A stretch of DNA of 30,581 nt, from the NCBI GenBank assembly GCA_025456495.1, contig JALOKO010000002.1, positions 1-30,581 of the forward strand, written 5' to 3'. Every line of letters begins with the position of its first letter. Positions within the stretch are counted from its first letter, which is position 1. The notes under the pieces were generated by a model. The model searched no databases. It saw only the letters and a program-made list of their open reading frames with translations, and was not told the origin of the DNA. Below, one piece after another: positions 1 through 8,332 of this stretch. This DNA is from Bryobacterales bacterium (GTDB lineage: Bacteria; Acidobacteriota; Terriglobia; Bryobacterales; Bryobacteraceae). The translations under genes and the position numbers were made by a program.

Positions 1-964
1 CAAAGTCCCATGCCGGATGTTCCGGATAGCGATAGGCAGAGATGATGTGGCTGCGAAACGCAGCATCCAGAAACGGAACGAAGCCAAGCCCCGCCATGCG
101 CGCTTCCAGCATCTGATGATTCCTCGCATAGCGTGCCGCGCGCGCGGCCACGCCGCCCTCAGCCTCCAGTTCCAGCAGCGCCTGGTGAAAGGCCAGCAAT
201 GCCTGCACAGGCGGCGTAAAACGAAATTGTCCGTTACCCTCCAACCCCTTCCACTGCGCCACCAGGTCCAGGCTCAGGCTGCGGGCAAAACCGTCGGCGG
301 CCTCCAGCACAGAGCGGCGAACAATCGCGAATCCGAAGCCGGGAATGCCCTGCACGCACTTGTTCGCCGACGAGACAATCGCATCGATATGCGCCCCAGG
401 CAGGTCCAGCGGCACCCCCCCCAGGCTGCTCATCGCATCCACCAGGAAGAGGATGCCGCGCTGCTTGCAAAGCGCGCCCAACGCCTCCACTTCGTTCAAC
501 AATCCCGTGGACGTCTCGCAGTGAATCACGCCCAGGTGCGTGATGCCATCATCGGAATCCAGCGCCTGCCTTACCGCCTCCAGCGACACCGGTTCCCATT
601 CGGGTAGCGCCAGCTTTGTGTGCGCAATCCGCAGGATGCTGGCGATCTTCGCCATCCGCTCCCCATAGGCGCCGTTGGCCACCACCAGCAGCTTGCCACT
701 GTCGGGGATCAGGCTCCCCAGCACGCTCTCCACCGTGAATGTGCCCGAGCCCTGCATCGGGATCGCCTCATACCCGGCGTCGCGTGCCTCCGCCATATCC
801 AGCAAACGCCCCCGTACATCGCGCACCACCCCAAGGAACGCATCATCGCGTGACCCCAGGTCGCGCAGCGCCGCCTGCTTCACGGTCAACGTCGTCGTCA
901 GCGGCCCAGGAGTGAAAAGAAACGGCGCCTTCGGAATCGTGGAAGAGAATTGCCTGTCAGCCAT
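1..964 (-). CDS. phnW: 2-aminoethylphosphonate--pyruvate transaminase (3' part cut by window edge)
   Basis: PLP-dependent class V aminotransferase that converts 2-aminoethylphosphonate plus pyruvate to phosphonoacetaldehyde plus alanine, the first step of cytoplasmic phosphonate breakdown. My reading from the ATG at 964 gives 321 residues without a stop before the window ends; the family is about 365 long, so only the C-terminus is missing. The N-terminal FTPGPLTTT segment, the GSGT PLP-contact region near residue 72, and the SSANKCVQGIPGFGF block with the presumed Schiff-base lysine at 202 are all characteristic of PhnW rather than of alanine-glyoxylate or serine-pyruvate aminotransferases. 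It starts 39 bases after the permease gene on the same strand, which suggests one operon. The next gene, outside the window, may be phnX or another phosphonatase. Confidence 0.9.
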   Translation of the reverse strand, partial: MADRQFSSTIPKAPFLFTPGPLTTTLTVKQAALRDLGSRDDAFLGVVRDVRGRLLDMAEARDAGYEAIPMQGSGTFTVESVLGSLIPDSGKLLVVANGAYGERMAKIASILRIAHTKLALPEWEPVSLEAVRQALDSDDGITHLGVIHCETSTGLLNEVEALGALCKQRGILFLVDAMSSLGGVPLDLPGAHIDAIVSSANKCVQGIPGFGFAIVRRSVLEAADGFARSLSLDLVAQWKGLEGNGQFRFTPPVQALLAFHQALLELEAEGGVAARAARYARNHQMLEARMAGLGFVPFLDAAFRSHIISAYRYPEHPAWDF

Positions 965-1003
965 AACCCGTTGCGCGACTCCGCGTGCGCGGCGCGCCAT
1001 TCC

Positions 1004-2317
1004 TCAGGATGGCAGATCGCGAGCGCTTCCCGAAGCCACGGCGCGCCCGCTCATTTGCGCGACGCGAAAGTTCCAGAAACAGGCCGTCAGTCCGCTGCCC
1101 GCCAGCGCAACCACCACGAACATCGCAAACAGCGCGTCCCATCCGAATCGCTCCGCCGCCACCGCCACAAAATATGGCGACACCAGTTGGCCCAACGAGG
1201 CGATGCCACAAATCACGCCAGCGGCCGAAGCCTCTCCGCCGCCCGCGCCCGCATCCTGCGACGCAGCACCCTGCATCAACGTGTCCGGCCCGTAGGTCAT
1301 GATGCCAATCAAGGCAATCCCCAACAGGTTCCAGCCCAACCCCCGCCCGGCGAGGTACGGGTGCAGCAGACACACCATCGCCAGCCCCGCCATCATGATG
1401 CTTGCCACCGGGAAGCGACGCGACCCGAACAGTTTGTCCGACGCGTAGCCCGCCGCCAGTGCGCCCACAAATCCCACCAGCTCAAACACCGACGACGCAT
1501 AGCCCGCCCGCTCCGCGGTGTAGTGTAAGTGCTCAGTCATGTACAGGGGCAGCCAGAACAGAAACGAATATCGGATCACCTTCAGCAGAAAGGCCGTCAC
1601 GCCGGTAATCCACACTGCCGGTCTTGCCAGCACCTGCAGTAGCACGCCGCGCTGGCCATGCTGGACGGCAACGCCTGACGCGTCCTCCGCCTCCACATGC
1701 GGCAGTCCCACATCCACCGGCCGATTGCGCGCCGATACCGCAAACACCAGCGTCAGCACCAACAACAGCAACGCCGGCGCCCAGAAGCCATGCTGCCAAC
1801 GCTCCCCTGGAAACGGCATCGGATTGCTGATCACATACGTAGCCACCAGCGTGGCCAGAAACCCACCCAGCACGTAGTTCGTGGTCCACCACGCCATCAC
1901 CACTCCGCGCTCTCTGGCACGGAACCAGGCCGCCATCATCTTCACCAGTCCCGGCCATCCCGCTGACTGGCCTGCCCCGTTCACCATCCCCAGCACGAAT
2001 AGCATCACCACCGTTGGGTTCCATCCCATGGCCACGTTGCTGCCCACCGATAGCAGCAAGCCTGCCGTCACCACCCATCGCGCGCCAAAGCGGTCAGCCA
2101 GCATCCCCGTGACAAACTGCCCAAATGCGTAGGCCAGGCTATAGGCAAACACAATGTTGGCCAGGTCCAGCTTGCCCACTCCCAGGTCGCTCTGCAGCAC
2201 TGGCATCAGCACGCTGAGATTCTTGCGACACAGATAAAAGCCGCCGTAGGCCAGCCAGGTCACCGCAAAGATACGCAGCTTCCATTGGTTTGCGGGTTGT
2301 CGCAGCCACGTTCGCAC
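1004..2317 (-). CDS. MFS permease, organophosphate:antiporter (OPA/GlpT-UhpC) type
   Basis: Twelve-helix inner-membrane transporter. Near the N-terminus it has the YLCRKNLS stretch, and in the middle of the first half a QSAGWPGLVKMMAAWF segment, both typical of the glycerol-3-phosphate and hexose-phosphate antiporter family. The frame is open upstream to 2428, but that extension is low-complexity, crosses a run of C and does not look like protein. I chose the GTG at 2317, which has AGGA just upstream and gives 437 residues of normal family length. The gene is directly followed by phnW, so the likely substrate is 2-aminoethylphosphonate or a related organophosphonate rather than a sugar phosphate. 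The family call comes from the sequence; the substrate is inferred from context. Confidence 0.8.
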   Translation of the reverse strand: MRTWLRQPANQWKLRIFAVTWLAYGGFYLCRKNLSVLMPVLQSDLGVGKLDLANIVFAYSLAYAFGQFVTGMLADRFGARWVVTAGLLLSVGSNVAMGWNPTVVMLFVLGMVNGAGQSAGWPGLVKMMAAWFRARERGVVMAWWTTNYVLGGFLATLVATYVISNPMPFPGERWQHGFWAPALLLLVLTLVFAVSARNRPVDVGLPHVEAEDASGVAVQHGQRGVLLQVLARPAVWITGVTAFLLKVIRYSFLFWLPLYMTEHLHYTAERAGYASSVFELVGFVGALAAGYASDKLFGSRRFPVASIMMAGLAMVCLLHPYLAGRGLGWNLLGIALIGIMTYGPDTLMQGAASQDAGAGGGEASAAGVICGIASLGQLVSPYFVAVAAERFGWDALFAMFVVVALAGSGLTACFWNFRVAQMSGRAVASGSARDLPS

Positions 2318-2524
2318 AATTCCTGCCAGCCCCCCCCACGCACACCATCCACACCCGACACTGGACACACCGGCACCCGCGAGGCGGCGCAAGGGGAATC
2401 CGTAAGCATACCCCGCCCTCCCTGGCAAGGCAACGCAAGCTCACCCTCTGCAACCCAACCGTAGTCCTTCCACCCCCTAACCCGTTGTTCACCGACGCCC
2501 CTCCGTAATTCGCCGAGTTCCCCA

Positions 2525-2552
2525 TTGCATCCCCACCCAATGCCGGTATCCT
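2525..2552 (+). promoter_or_regulatory. Possible sigma70-type promoter for the envelope-stress operon
   Basis: In the roughly 300-base gap between the divergent permease and the DUF5668-like gene there is TTGCAT (2525-2530) and TATCCT (2547-2552) separated by 16 bases, about 65 bases before the TTG start at 2617. Found by eye only. The rest of the gap (2318-2616) shows no gene on either strand. Confidence 0.3.
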
Positions 2553-2616
2553 CAACGTAGAAGCAGCAACGTGCTGGGATGCCGTTGCTCTTCCGCACCG
2601 AAAGGGGAATTCCACG

Positions 2617-2841
2617 TTGACGCACAGCATGCACAGCTCCCAACCCACCGCCGCCGGCACGCCCCCCAGCGCCGTGCGCACCGCGCCTGCGACGCCCGGC
2701 ATCGTCCTCATCGTTGTCGGCCTTGTCGCTCTGGCCGTCAAGCTGGATTGGATCGCGGTGGAGCAGATCTGGCGCCTTTGGCCCATCGCCCTCATCGTGG
2801 TAGGCCTCGCAAAGTTGTTGGATTGGTGGAGGCAAGACTAA
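2617..2841 (+). CDS. Small DUF5668/LiaI-like two-helix membrane protein
   Basis: A 74-residue protein with a proline- and threonine-rich N-terminus of about 27 residues, then two hydrophobic segments (about 28-44 and 53-66) joined by a short linker containing WRLWP, a tryptophan/proline motif typical of DUF5668 (LiaI/LiaF membrane) domains. Its C-terminus is basic. The start is probably the TTG at 2617, because GGGGAA lies seven bases upstream; an in-frame ATG at 2629 has no such site. The stop overlaps the next gene's ATG by one base, so the two are translationally coupled. The protein is probably a membrane partner of the LiaF-like protein that follows. The exact function is unknown. Confidence 0.75.
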   Translation: MTHSMHSSQPTAAGTPPSAVRTAPATPGIVLIVVGLVALAVKLDWIAVEQIWRLWPIALIVVGLAKLLDWWRQD

Positions 2842-3614
2842 TGAGCGATTTCCGCACGCCCAACCCGTCCCTGGACAAGGGCTTTCACAAGCCCACCAGG
2901 CGCCCCTGTGGCAGCCTGTTTTCCGCCAACCTCACCTTCGGCCTTCTGTTCATCATTGCCGGTTCAGCCTTGTTGCTTGATCGCCTGGGCTACCTGGACG
3001 CGGGCCAGATCTTCTACTACTGGCCCCTCGCTCTGGTGATCTTTGGCGTTGGACTTCTGGTGCAGCGCCGCCGTCAGGCTGTTGTTTCCGGCGGTCTGCT
3101 GCTGGTGGTGGGCTCCGTCCTGCTCTTGCAGCGCGTCGGCCTGCTCAGCCTGGGCTTGCGCGAGCTCTGGCCGGTGGTGCTCATCGTCATCGGAGTGGTG
3201 GTGTTGTTCAACTCCTTCCGCAGCCGCAGCCCTGAACCCGCTGGATCCCCCAGTGGCAACCCGGATGTGCTGAACGACGGCGCCTTCTTCGGTGGCGTCG
3301 AAAAGAAGGTGGATTCCCATAACTTCCGTGGCGGCGAAGCCTTCGCCATCTTCGGAGGCGTGGACGTTGACCTCAGCCGCGCACGCCTTGCCCGCGACGT
3401 GCAACCCGTCCTCACCGCCAACGCCGTCTTCGGCGGCGTGGAAATGCGCGTCCCGCAGGACTGGCGCGTCGTCATGGAAGGCGTGGCCATCCTCGGCGGA
3501 TTTGCTGACTCCCGCAAGTTCATCGACGATCGCCTGGACGACGCCACCGATTCCCGGCCCACCCTCATCGTCCGCGGCATTGCCCTCTTTGGCGGCGTCG
3601 AGATCAAGAACTAG
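2841..3614 (+). CDS. LiaF-like membrane protein (DUF5668 plus C-terminal beta-repeat domain)
   Basis: A 257-residue protein. The N-terminal half has four hydrophobic helices arranged as two DUF5668-like hairpins, each with a WPL or WPV turn (YYWPLALVIF, ELWPVVLIVIG). The C-terminal half carries the repeated signature AxFGGV or FGGVE about five times, as in the C-terminal domain of LiaF/YvqF, which in Firmicutes restrains a stress-sensing histidine kinase. It starts at an ATG overlapping the upstream TAA and is followed 9 bases later by the kinase gene. By analogy it may act as the membrane-bound regulator of that kinase. The kinase here is LytS-like rather than LiaS-like, so the analogy is partial. 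The frame is open further upstream to 2571, but that part overlaps the previous gene. Confidence 0.8.
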   Translation: MSDFRTPNPSLDKGFHKPTRRPCGSLFSANLTFGLLFIIAGSALLLDRLGYLDAGQIFYYWPLALVIFGVGLLVQRRRQAVVSGGLLLVVGSVLLLQRVGLLSLGLRELWPVVLIVIGVVVLFNSFRSRSPEPAGSPSGNPDVLNDGAFFGGVEKKVDSHNFRGGEAFAIFGGVDVDLSRARLARDVQPVLTANAVFGGVEMRVPQDWRVVMEGVAILGGFADSRKFIDDRLDDATDSRPTLIVRGIALFGGVEIKN

Positions 3615-3623
3615 GAGCCCGAC

Positions 3624-4763
3624 GTGCATCCCTTCCTGCGCAATCGGCAGCAGCTCTTTCTATACCTCGCCCTCTGGCTGCCGATTGCCATCTACTTCGC
3701 CAGGTCCCTTACCATCGCCTCACCGCCCTGGCCTTTTCGTGAAGCCGTGGGCGTCTCCCTGTTGCTCTGCCTGGAGCTCGCCTTCCTTTTTCTCTCGCTG
3801 TATTTTCTCTGCCGGGCGCTCCCTCTGAACAGCACGCAGCTTTCTGTGCTGCTGCCCAGCCAGGCAGCCGCTATCCTGGCCGCCAGCGCTCTGTGGGTGT
3901 TCCTGGCCCTCTTCCTTGCCTTCGTTCTGGATCGCATCGACGAACACAGCTTCCGCCTGCCATTCGTCCAGGACATCGCCCCGGACCTGCTCCTCTTTTC
4001 TTCCGTCGTCCTCAGCCTTGCCCAGGCCGTCAACTACCTGCTGCTGTCCCTCGACGAGCAGCGTGAGGCCCAGCGCCACCAGGAGCAGATGCGCACCCTC
4101 GCCAGGGAAGCGGAATTGCGTAGCCTACGTTCCCAAATCAACCCCCACTTCCTCTTCAACAGCCTCAATTCCGTCAGCGCTCTCACGACATCCAACCCGG
4201 AGCGCGCCCGTGAGATGTGCCTCCTGCTGGCGGACTTCTTCCGTCGCAACCTGGACGTCGGCAATCAGGAATGCACCACCCTCGGTGAAGAGGTTGATCT
4301 GGTCTTTCACTACCTGCAAATTGAAATGGCTCGCTTCGGCAAGCGCCTCCAACTGGACCTGGATATTCCCGATGCCTTGCGCCCCTTCCCCGTGCCGCCA
4401 CTCATCCTGCAACCCCTGGTGGAGAACGCCGTCAAGCATGGGATCGCCGGTCTGGTGGAGGGCGGCCTCATTCGCATCCATGCACGCCCCGTTTCCCACA
4501 ATGGCCTTGCCATCACCGTGGACAATCCCTTTGACCCTGACCAGCCACGCCGCCGCCGCAAAGGTATCGGCCTGCAGAACGTCCGCTCGCGACTGGAAAT
4601 GCGTTACGGTTCCGATGCTCGCTTTGACGTCCAGCGCGAGGAAGGCCGCTTCCGGGCGCGCGTCCAGATCCTAAGCACCCTCGCGCCCGCAACGTCCGCC
4701 AACCCCGCAACGTCCGCCAACACCGCCATTCCCAACAGCACCCAGGAGGCCAACCCCGCATGA
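3624..4763 (+). CDS. Sensor histidine kinase, LytS/YehU type (His_kinase plus HATPase)
   Basis: A 379-residue inner-membrane kinase. The first 140 residues contain four to five hydrophobic helices without an obvious ligand-binding domain. A short charged linker follows, then the dimerisation/phosphoacceptor region with QINPHFLFNSLN (phosphorylated histidine at 175). The ATPase domain has the N box LVENAVKHG (asparagine 269) and the GIGLQNVRSRL G box near 315. This is the PF06580 class that pairs with LytTR regulators. The start, nine bases after the LiaF-like stop, and the four-base overlap with the next gene support one operon. The C-terminal tail after about residue 350 is low-complexity and encoded partly by an 18-bp tandem repeat. 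The signal is unknown; the neighbours suggest envelope stress. Confidence 0.9.
   Translation: MHPFLRNRQQLFLYLALWLPIAIYFARSLTIASPPWPFREAVGVSLLLCLELAFLFLSLYFLCRALPLNSTQLSVLLPSQAAAILAASALWVFLALFLAFVLDRIDEHSFRLPFVQDIAPDLLLFSSVVLSLAQAVNYLLLSLDEQREAQRHQEQMRTLAREAELRSLRSQINPHFLFNSLNSVSALTTSNPERAREMCLLLADFFRRNLDVGNQECTTLGEEVDLVFHYLQIEMARFGKRLQLDLDIPDALRPFPVPPLILQPLVENAVKHGIAGLVEGGLIRIHARPVSHNGLAITVDNPFDPDQPRRRRKGIGLQNVRSRLEMRYGSDARFDVQREEGRFRARVQILSTLAPATSANPATSANTAIPNSTQEANPA
4689..4724 (+). repeat. In-frame 18-bp tandem repeat in the kinase C-terminal tail
   Basis: Two 18-base units (4689-4706 and 4707-4724) differ at one base and encode the hexapeptide PATSAN twice. They lie past the ATPase domain, so they add a flexible tail and should not affect catalysis. 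Copy number may vary between strains. Confidence 0.8.
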
Positions 4764-5515
4764 GTTCCCCCATCCGCGCCCTGATTGTTGACGATGAGGA
4801 ACTGGCCCGTCAGGTCCTGCGTGAGCATCTCGCCGCACACACTGATATTCAGTTAATCGGCGAGTGCGCCAATGGCTTCGACGCCGTCAAGCAGGTAGCT
4901 GAACTGAAGCCTGACCTCGTCTTCCTGGACATCCAGATGCCCAAGCTGGATGGCTTTGAGGTGCTGGAATTGCTGGAGGAGCGGCCCCTCGTCGTCTTCG
5001 TCACCGCCTATGACGAGTTCGCCCTCAAAGCCTTCGAAATCCATGCCGTGGACTATCTGCTGAAGCCCTTCCGCAAGGAACGCTTCGACGCCGCCATCCT
5101 TCGCGTCACAGAGCGGCTCCGCCAGCCGCGCCCGGACTACAGCCTTGCCGCGCGCGACTCCCGCCCGCCCGGAGCCTACCTGGAACGCATCGTCATTCGC
5201 GACGGCGCCAAGCTCCACGTCCTGCCCCTCGATCGCGTTGACTACATCCTCGCCCGCGACGATTATGTCGGCATCCATAGCGGCGGCAAGGAGTACCTGA
5301 AGCAGCAGACCCTCTCATCCCTGGAAGGCGCTCTCCACCCCGCGGAGTTCGTCCGCATCCATCGCAGCGCCATCGTGAACCTTAGCCGCATTGAGCGCAT
5401 TGAACCCTATTCACGGGATAGCAAGGTTGTCCTGCTGAGCAACGGCCAGCAGCTCCCCGCCAGCCGCACCGGGCTGGCTGCCTTGGAGAAAGCGCTGGAA
5501 GGCTACCGCCCCTGA
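4760..5515 (+). CDS. LytTR-family response regulator
   Basis: A 251-residue transcription regulator. The receiver domain (about 5-120) has the acidic pair at 11-12, the phosphoacceptor aspartate at 57 in LVFLDIQMP, and the conserved lysine at 102 in DYLLKPF. The C-terminal LytTR DNA-binding domain (about 145-245) shows the family's LDRVDYILARDDYV, FVRIHRSAIVNL and LPASRTG blocks. The ATG overlaps the kinase stop by four bases, so it is the cognate partner. LytTR proteins typically bind pairs of short direct repeats; the best place to look for its site is the 300-base region before 2617, because such systems often control their own operon or neighbouring membrane-protein genes. Confidence 0.93.
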   Translation: MSSPIRALIVDDEELARQVLREHLAAHTDIQLIGECANGFDAVKQVAELKPDLVFLDIQMPKLDGFEVLELLEERPLVVFVTAYDEFALKAFEIHAVDYLLKPFRKERFDAAILRVTERLRQPRPDYSLAARDSRPPGAYLERIVIRDGAKLHVLPLDRVDYILARDDYVGIHSGGKEYLKQQTLSSLEGALHPAEFVRIHRSAIVNLSRIERIEPYSRDSKVVLLSNGQQLPASRTGLAALEKALEGYRP

Positions 5516-5530
5516 CCGCGGCGCGCAACC

Positions 5531-6190
5531 CTAGCCTTTGCCCTTCTTCAGGAACTTGCTCTGGTTGGCGTCGATGTACACCGAATACTCGGCTGTGCTC
5601 ATCGAGTTGCCCCAATACACGCGCCACGTCGGCAACGCATACATGTCGGTCTGCTCCAGCAGGAAATGGATCGGGCGCACATCGCCCTTCTTCAGATACT
5701 CCTCCGCATTCTCCATTGCGATTTCGTAAGCCACCGTACTATCGCAGCGCAGCGCCTGCACTGAGAATGGTTTGGCCCGCATTCCCTGCGGACTGTAGGA
5801 TTGCGAACCGGAATCCCAGGCGCCTTCCCGGAAGCTGGGCAACTCATCGGCAACGGCATACCGCAGGCTGTAGATGGCCCTCTTGCTTTGCGAGACGAAC
5901 TGGAACTGCCAAGCCCCTGCCTTGCCCTCCTTGCTGGGGACACCCTCCAGGTTCAGGTTTGAGATGCTGAACACCTCCAGGTCGCTCGCCTTGGGCCTTG
6001 CCTTCCCATAGGCGAAGGTAAATGCACGCAGCGCCGATACGGGCTCCGGTGGCGGTGGCGGCTCCGCGGGCGCCTTACTGGCGCTCTCCCCGCACGAGCC
6101 CAACATGACCGCGCTCGCTCCGCCCACCATCAGTGCGCCAGCCCACTCTCGACGACTCAGTTTCCGCTGGTCCCACATCATTCGATTCAT
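5531..6190 (-). CDS. Exported lipoprotein of unknown function
   Basis: A 219-residue protein that I do not recognise. The N-terminus has a twin-arginine motif (LSRREW), a hydrophobic stretch and a lipobox ending MLGSC at about residue 33, so it is probably a Tat-exported lipoprotein. A proline-rich linker (APAEPPPPPEP) follows, then a globular domain of about 165 residues. That domain is rich in aromatic residues and has no motif I can place. The last residues are lysine-rich. It is convergent with the response regulator, separated by 15 bases. It lies 78 bases downstream of the next exported-protein gene on the same strand, so the two may be co-transcribed. The start could instead be one of two in-frame ATGs a few codons later. 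Confidence 0.7.
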   Translation of the reverse strand: MNRMMWDQRKLSRREWAGALMVGGASAVMLGSCGESASKAPAEPPPPPEPVSALRAFTFAYGKARPKASDLEVFSISNLNLEGVPSKEGKAGAWQFQFVSQSKRAIYSLRYAVADELPSFREGAWDSGSQSYSPQGMRAKPFSVQALRCDSTVAYEIAMENAEEYLKKGDVRPIHFLLEQTDMYALPTWRVYWGNSMSTAEYSVYIDANQSKFLKKGKG

Positions 6191-6268
6191 GCCAAGATCC
6201 TCGCCGCATGGCGCTCCAGCGCGCCTCCCGCAGCCTGCCTCTCTGGAAAGCAGTCTCTTTCCATCAAA

Positions 6269-7489
6269 TCAAACCAGCGCCGCAATGTCGATCAGATACA
6301 TCTGCCGCCCGTTCCCCGCATGCGTCGAATCGATGCATACCTGCTTGCCCGCGCGGTCAGCCCGCGGATGCAAATCGCATCGCCATTCCCCCGTGTATTC
6401 CTTCGGAGAATGGAAGCGCCCCAAAGGAACTTGCTGCTTGCGCCCAAGGTGATACAGGTAGGGCTTCTGCATCCGCTCCCGGTCTGGATAGGTATCGTTA
6501 AGCACCCACTGGCTATCCTGTGGCAGATAGGTGTTGTGCCCATTCACTGTCATCACCTCCGGCGCCACCACCTCCACCGCCTCGCTGCGATCCCGATACA
6601 GGTAGAACTTTTCCCCATGGGTGGGGTGATAGGCCCACGCCATGATGTGCGCCGGGTCCCTCCAGATGAAGTGCGACGTGCCGCCGTACGGGTCCAGCAC
6701 ATACAGCTCGTCGCCATCCGGGTTGCAGGTGAAGAATCGGGTAGAGAAGGCCCGCTTCTGTCCCTTCCCGCCCTTCCACCGGTGCAGGAAGCAGAAGCGC
6801 GTCCCATCCGTGTTCACCAGCAGATGATTAAACCAATGCTTGGCGCCCTCAGTATCGGTATTCCGGTTCGGGATGGCCGCCGCTTGCGCCAGCGACACCA
6901 CTTGCTGTTGCTTGCCGGTCTGCAAATCCATACGCCAGATCCCCGTGTCCTCGGGAACCAGCACCTCTCGATTCGGATCCGCAATACCCGCATAGCCATA
7001 CCCCGGCCGGGTATCATTCAATCGCGCGAAATCCGTGGTCACCGCCCACCGTCCATCCGGCGCAAGCGCGTATACCGGCATGGGCAGCGTGCGCCGCTTG
7101 CCCGTCTTCACATTCAGCACATGACTGACGAAGCGCCCCTCTTGCCGGTCGTTCCAGATCACCTCATCGCTGGCTCCAGGCACCCATTGCAGCATGCAGC
7201 CCTGCTGCCAACCCCAAGCGCGCGAACTGCCGAAGTCCGTCCAGCGGTCACCATCGCCCAGATCCACCATCCCCACACGGATCTCGTCATCCGGTTGGGG
7301 CGATCGATGTTCAAAGCTCACCCGCATACCCAGCACCCGCTGGTTCCGCGGGCAGAACTGCAGCTTGTCGTAATAGCCGAACCAATGGAAGTGCGGCCCC
7401 TTGGTGATCGCCCGCACTGGAGCCTGGTCACTCTGCCCCAGCGCCTGGGCCGCTCCACCCAGACCCATCAGGAACGTTCGCCTTTGCAT
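6269..7489 (-). CDS. Tat-exported protein, possibly TolB/oligogalacturonate-lyase-like beta-propeller
   Basis: A 406-residue protein with an MQRRTFLMGLGGAAQALG leader, a short twin-arginine signal. The mature part contains repeated blade-like segments with aromatic and Gly-Asp turns, such as HFHWFGYYDKLQFCPRNQ near the N-terminus, DGRWAVTTDFARLN, GTRFCFLHRWKGG and HNTYLPQDSQWVLNDTY, ending with ADRAGKQVCIDS. This pattern resembles periplasmic six- or seven-bladed propellers related to oligogalacturonate lyase and TolB, which are frequent in acidobacteria and planctomycetes. I cannot identify a catalytic set, so the enzyme assignment is uncertain; the propeller fold is inferred from pattern. 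It is divergent from the next gene, with about 70 bases between the starts. Confidence 0.6.
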   Translation of the reverse strand: MQRRTFLMGLGGAAQALGQSDQAPVRAITKGPHFHWFGYYDKLQFCPRNQRVLGMRVSFEHRSPQPDDEIRVGMVDLGDGDRWTDFGSSRAWGWQQGCMLQWVPGASDEVIWNDRQEGRFVSHVLNVKTGKRRTLPMPVYALAPDGRWAVTTDFARLNDTRPGYGYAGIADPNREVLVPEDTGIWRMDLQTGKQQQVVSLAQAAAIPNRNTDTEGAKHWFNHLLVNTDGTRFCFLHRWKGGKGQKRAFSTRFFTCNPDGDELYVLDPYGGTSHFIWRDPAHIMAWAYHPTHGEKFYLYRDRSEAVEVVAPEVMTVNGHNTYLPQDSQWVLNDTYPDRERMQKPYLYHLGRKQQVPLGRFHSPKEYTGEWRCDLHPRADRAGKQVCIDSTHAGNGRQMYLIDIAALV

Positions 7490-7558
7490 GCTTCCTAGTC
7501 TAACGGTGCGCGGCCTCCCTCCGGCGCACTGCTACAGTGGGAATTGCCGAGGTTCCCG

Positions 7559-8293
7559 TTGCACGAGTCCACCCCATCGCCAATACCGCCGCCCGATTGG
7601 CCCACGAACTACTTCAACTACTTCACTGAAATTGAAGACCACTTCCAGCGCGCGCGTGGCGCCTCTCTGTTTCTGCTCTCGCCTCTGGATTGGGCCTTGA
7701 TTGCTGCCTGGAAGAATGCTGGCATTCCGTTGGAGGCTGTGCTGAAGGGCATCGACGCCGCGTTCGAAAAATGGCGGTCGCGCAAGAGCAGGACCAGGCA
7801 GGTGAACTCCCTTGCCTATTGCGCGCAGGCCGTGCAGGAAGAAGCCCAACGCCTGGCGGACGTGGCCACCGGCCAGCCCGTTGCGCGCAGCCACCAGTCC
7901 GCCGCGCCTTTCACCATCGAAGCTCTGGCGAACTACCTGCGCGCCAACGCCGAAGCCCTGTTGCAGTCGCCACACACCCCCATTCAGGAGCTCGGCCTGC
8001 AACTCCGCGCGCTCGCCACGGATGCCGATGCGCTCATTACTGACATTGAGGATCTGGAACTCCGCCTCACCGCCATGGAGGAAAAACTGCTGGCACAACT
8101 GCGTCTGGCGCAATCCGATGAAGCGCTGCTCGCAGCCCGGCGCGATCTGGAAACGCAACTCCGCCCCCACCGCTCCAAGATGAGTGTGGAGCAGTTGCGT
8201 CAACTGGAAGAGCAGTACCTCGCCAAGCGGCTTTTGGATGCCTCGCGCCTGCCCCGCCTCAGCCTGTTCTACATGACAGACTATGGCTTTTGA
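7559..8293 (+). CDS. Conserved hypothetical protein with long coiled coil
   Basis: About 244 residues, cytoplasmic by appearance because it has no signal or membrane segment. The N-terminal part (about residues 15-95) contains PPDWPTNYFNYFTEIEDHF and LSPLDWALIAAWKNAGIPLEAVLKGI, which looks like a small helical domain. The remainder is rich in Leu, Glu, Gln, Arg and Ala with heptad spacing and is probably coiled coil. I have the impression of similar proteins in other acidobacteria but know no function. There is no ATG at the 5' end: I prefer the TTG at 7559, which has CCGAGG six bases upstream; another TTG at 7544 is possible. The next gene follows after 39 bases, which suggests a two-gene unit. 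Confidence 0.65.
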   Translation: MHESTPSPIPPPDWPTNYFNYFTEIEDHFQRARGASLFLLSPLDWALIAAWKNAGIPLEAVLKGIDAAFEKWRSRKSRTRQVNSLAYCAQAVQEEAQRLADVATGQPVARSHQSAAPFTIEALANYLRANAEALLQSPHTPIQELGLQLRALATDADALITDIEDLELRLTAMEEKLLAQLRLAQSDEALLAARRDLETQLRPHRSKMSVEQLRQLEEQYLAKRLLDASRLPRLSLFYMTDYGF

Positions 8294-8332
8294 ACATCGC
8301 GCACGTAGCCACGCCGCCACCGGAGACACCAC

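Noticed and set aside
6320..7498. A 392-codon plus-strand open frame
   Set aside because: Antisense shadow of the Tat-exported propeller-like protein; no signal or motif of its own.
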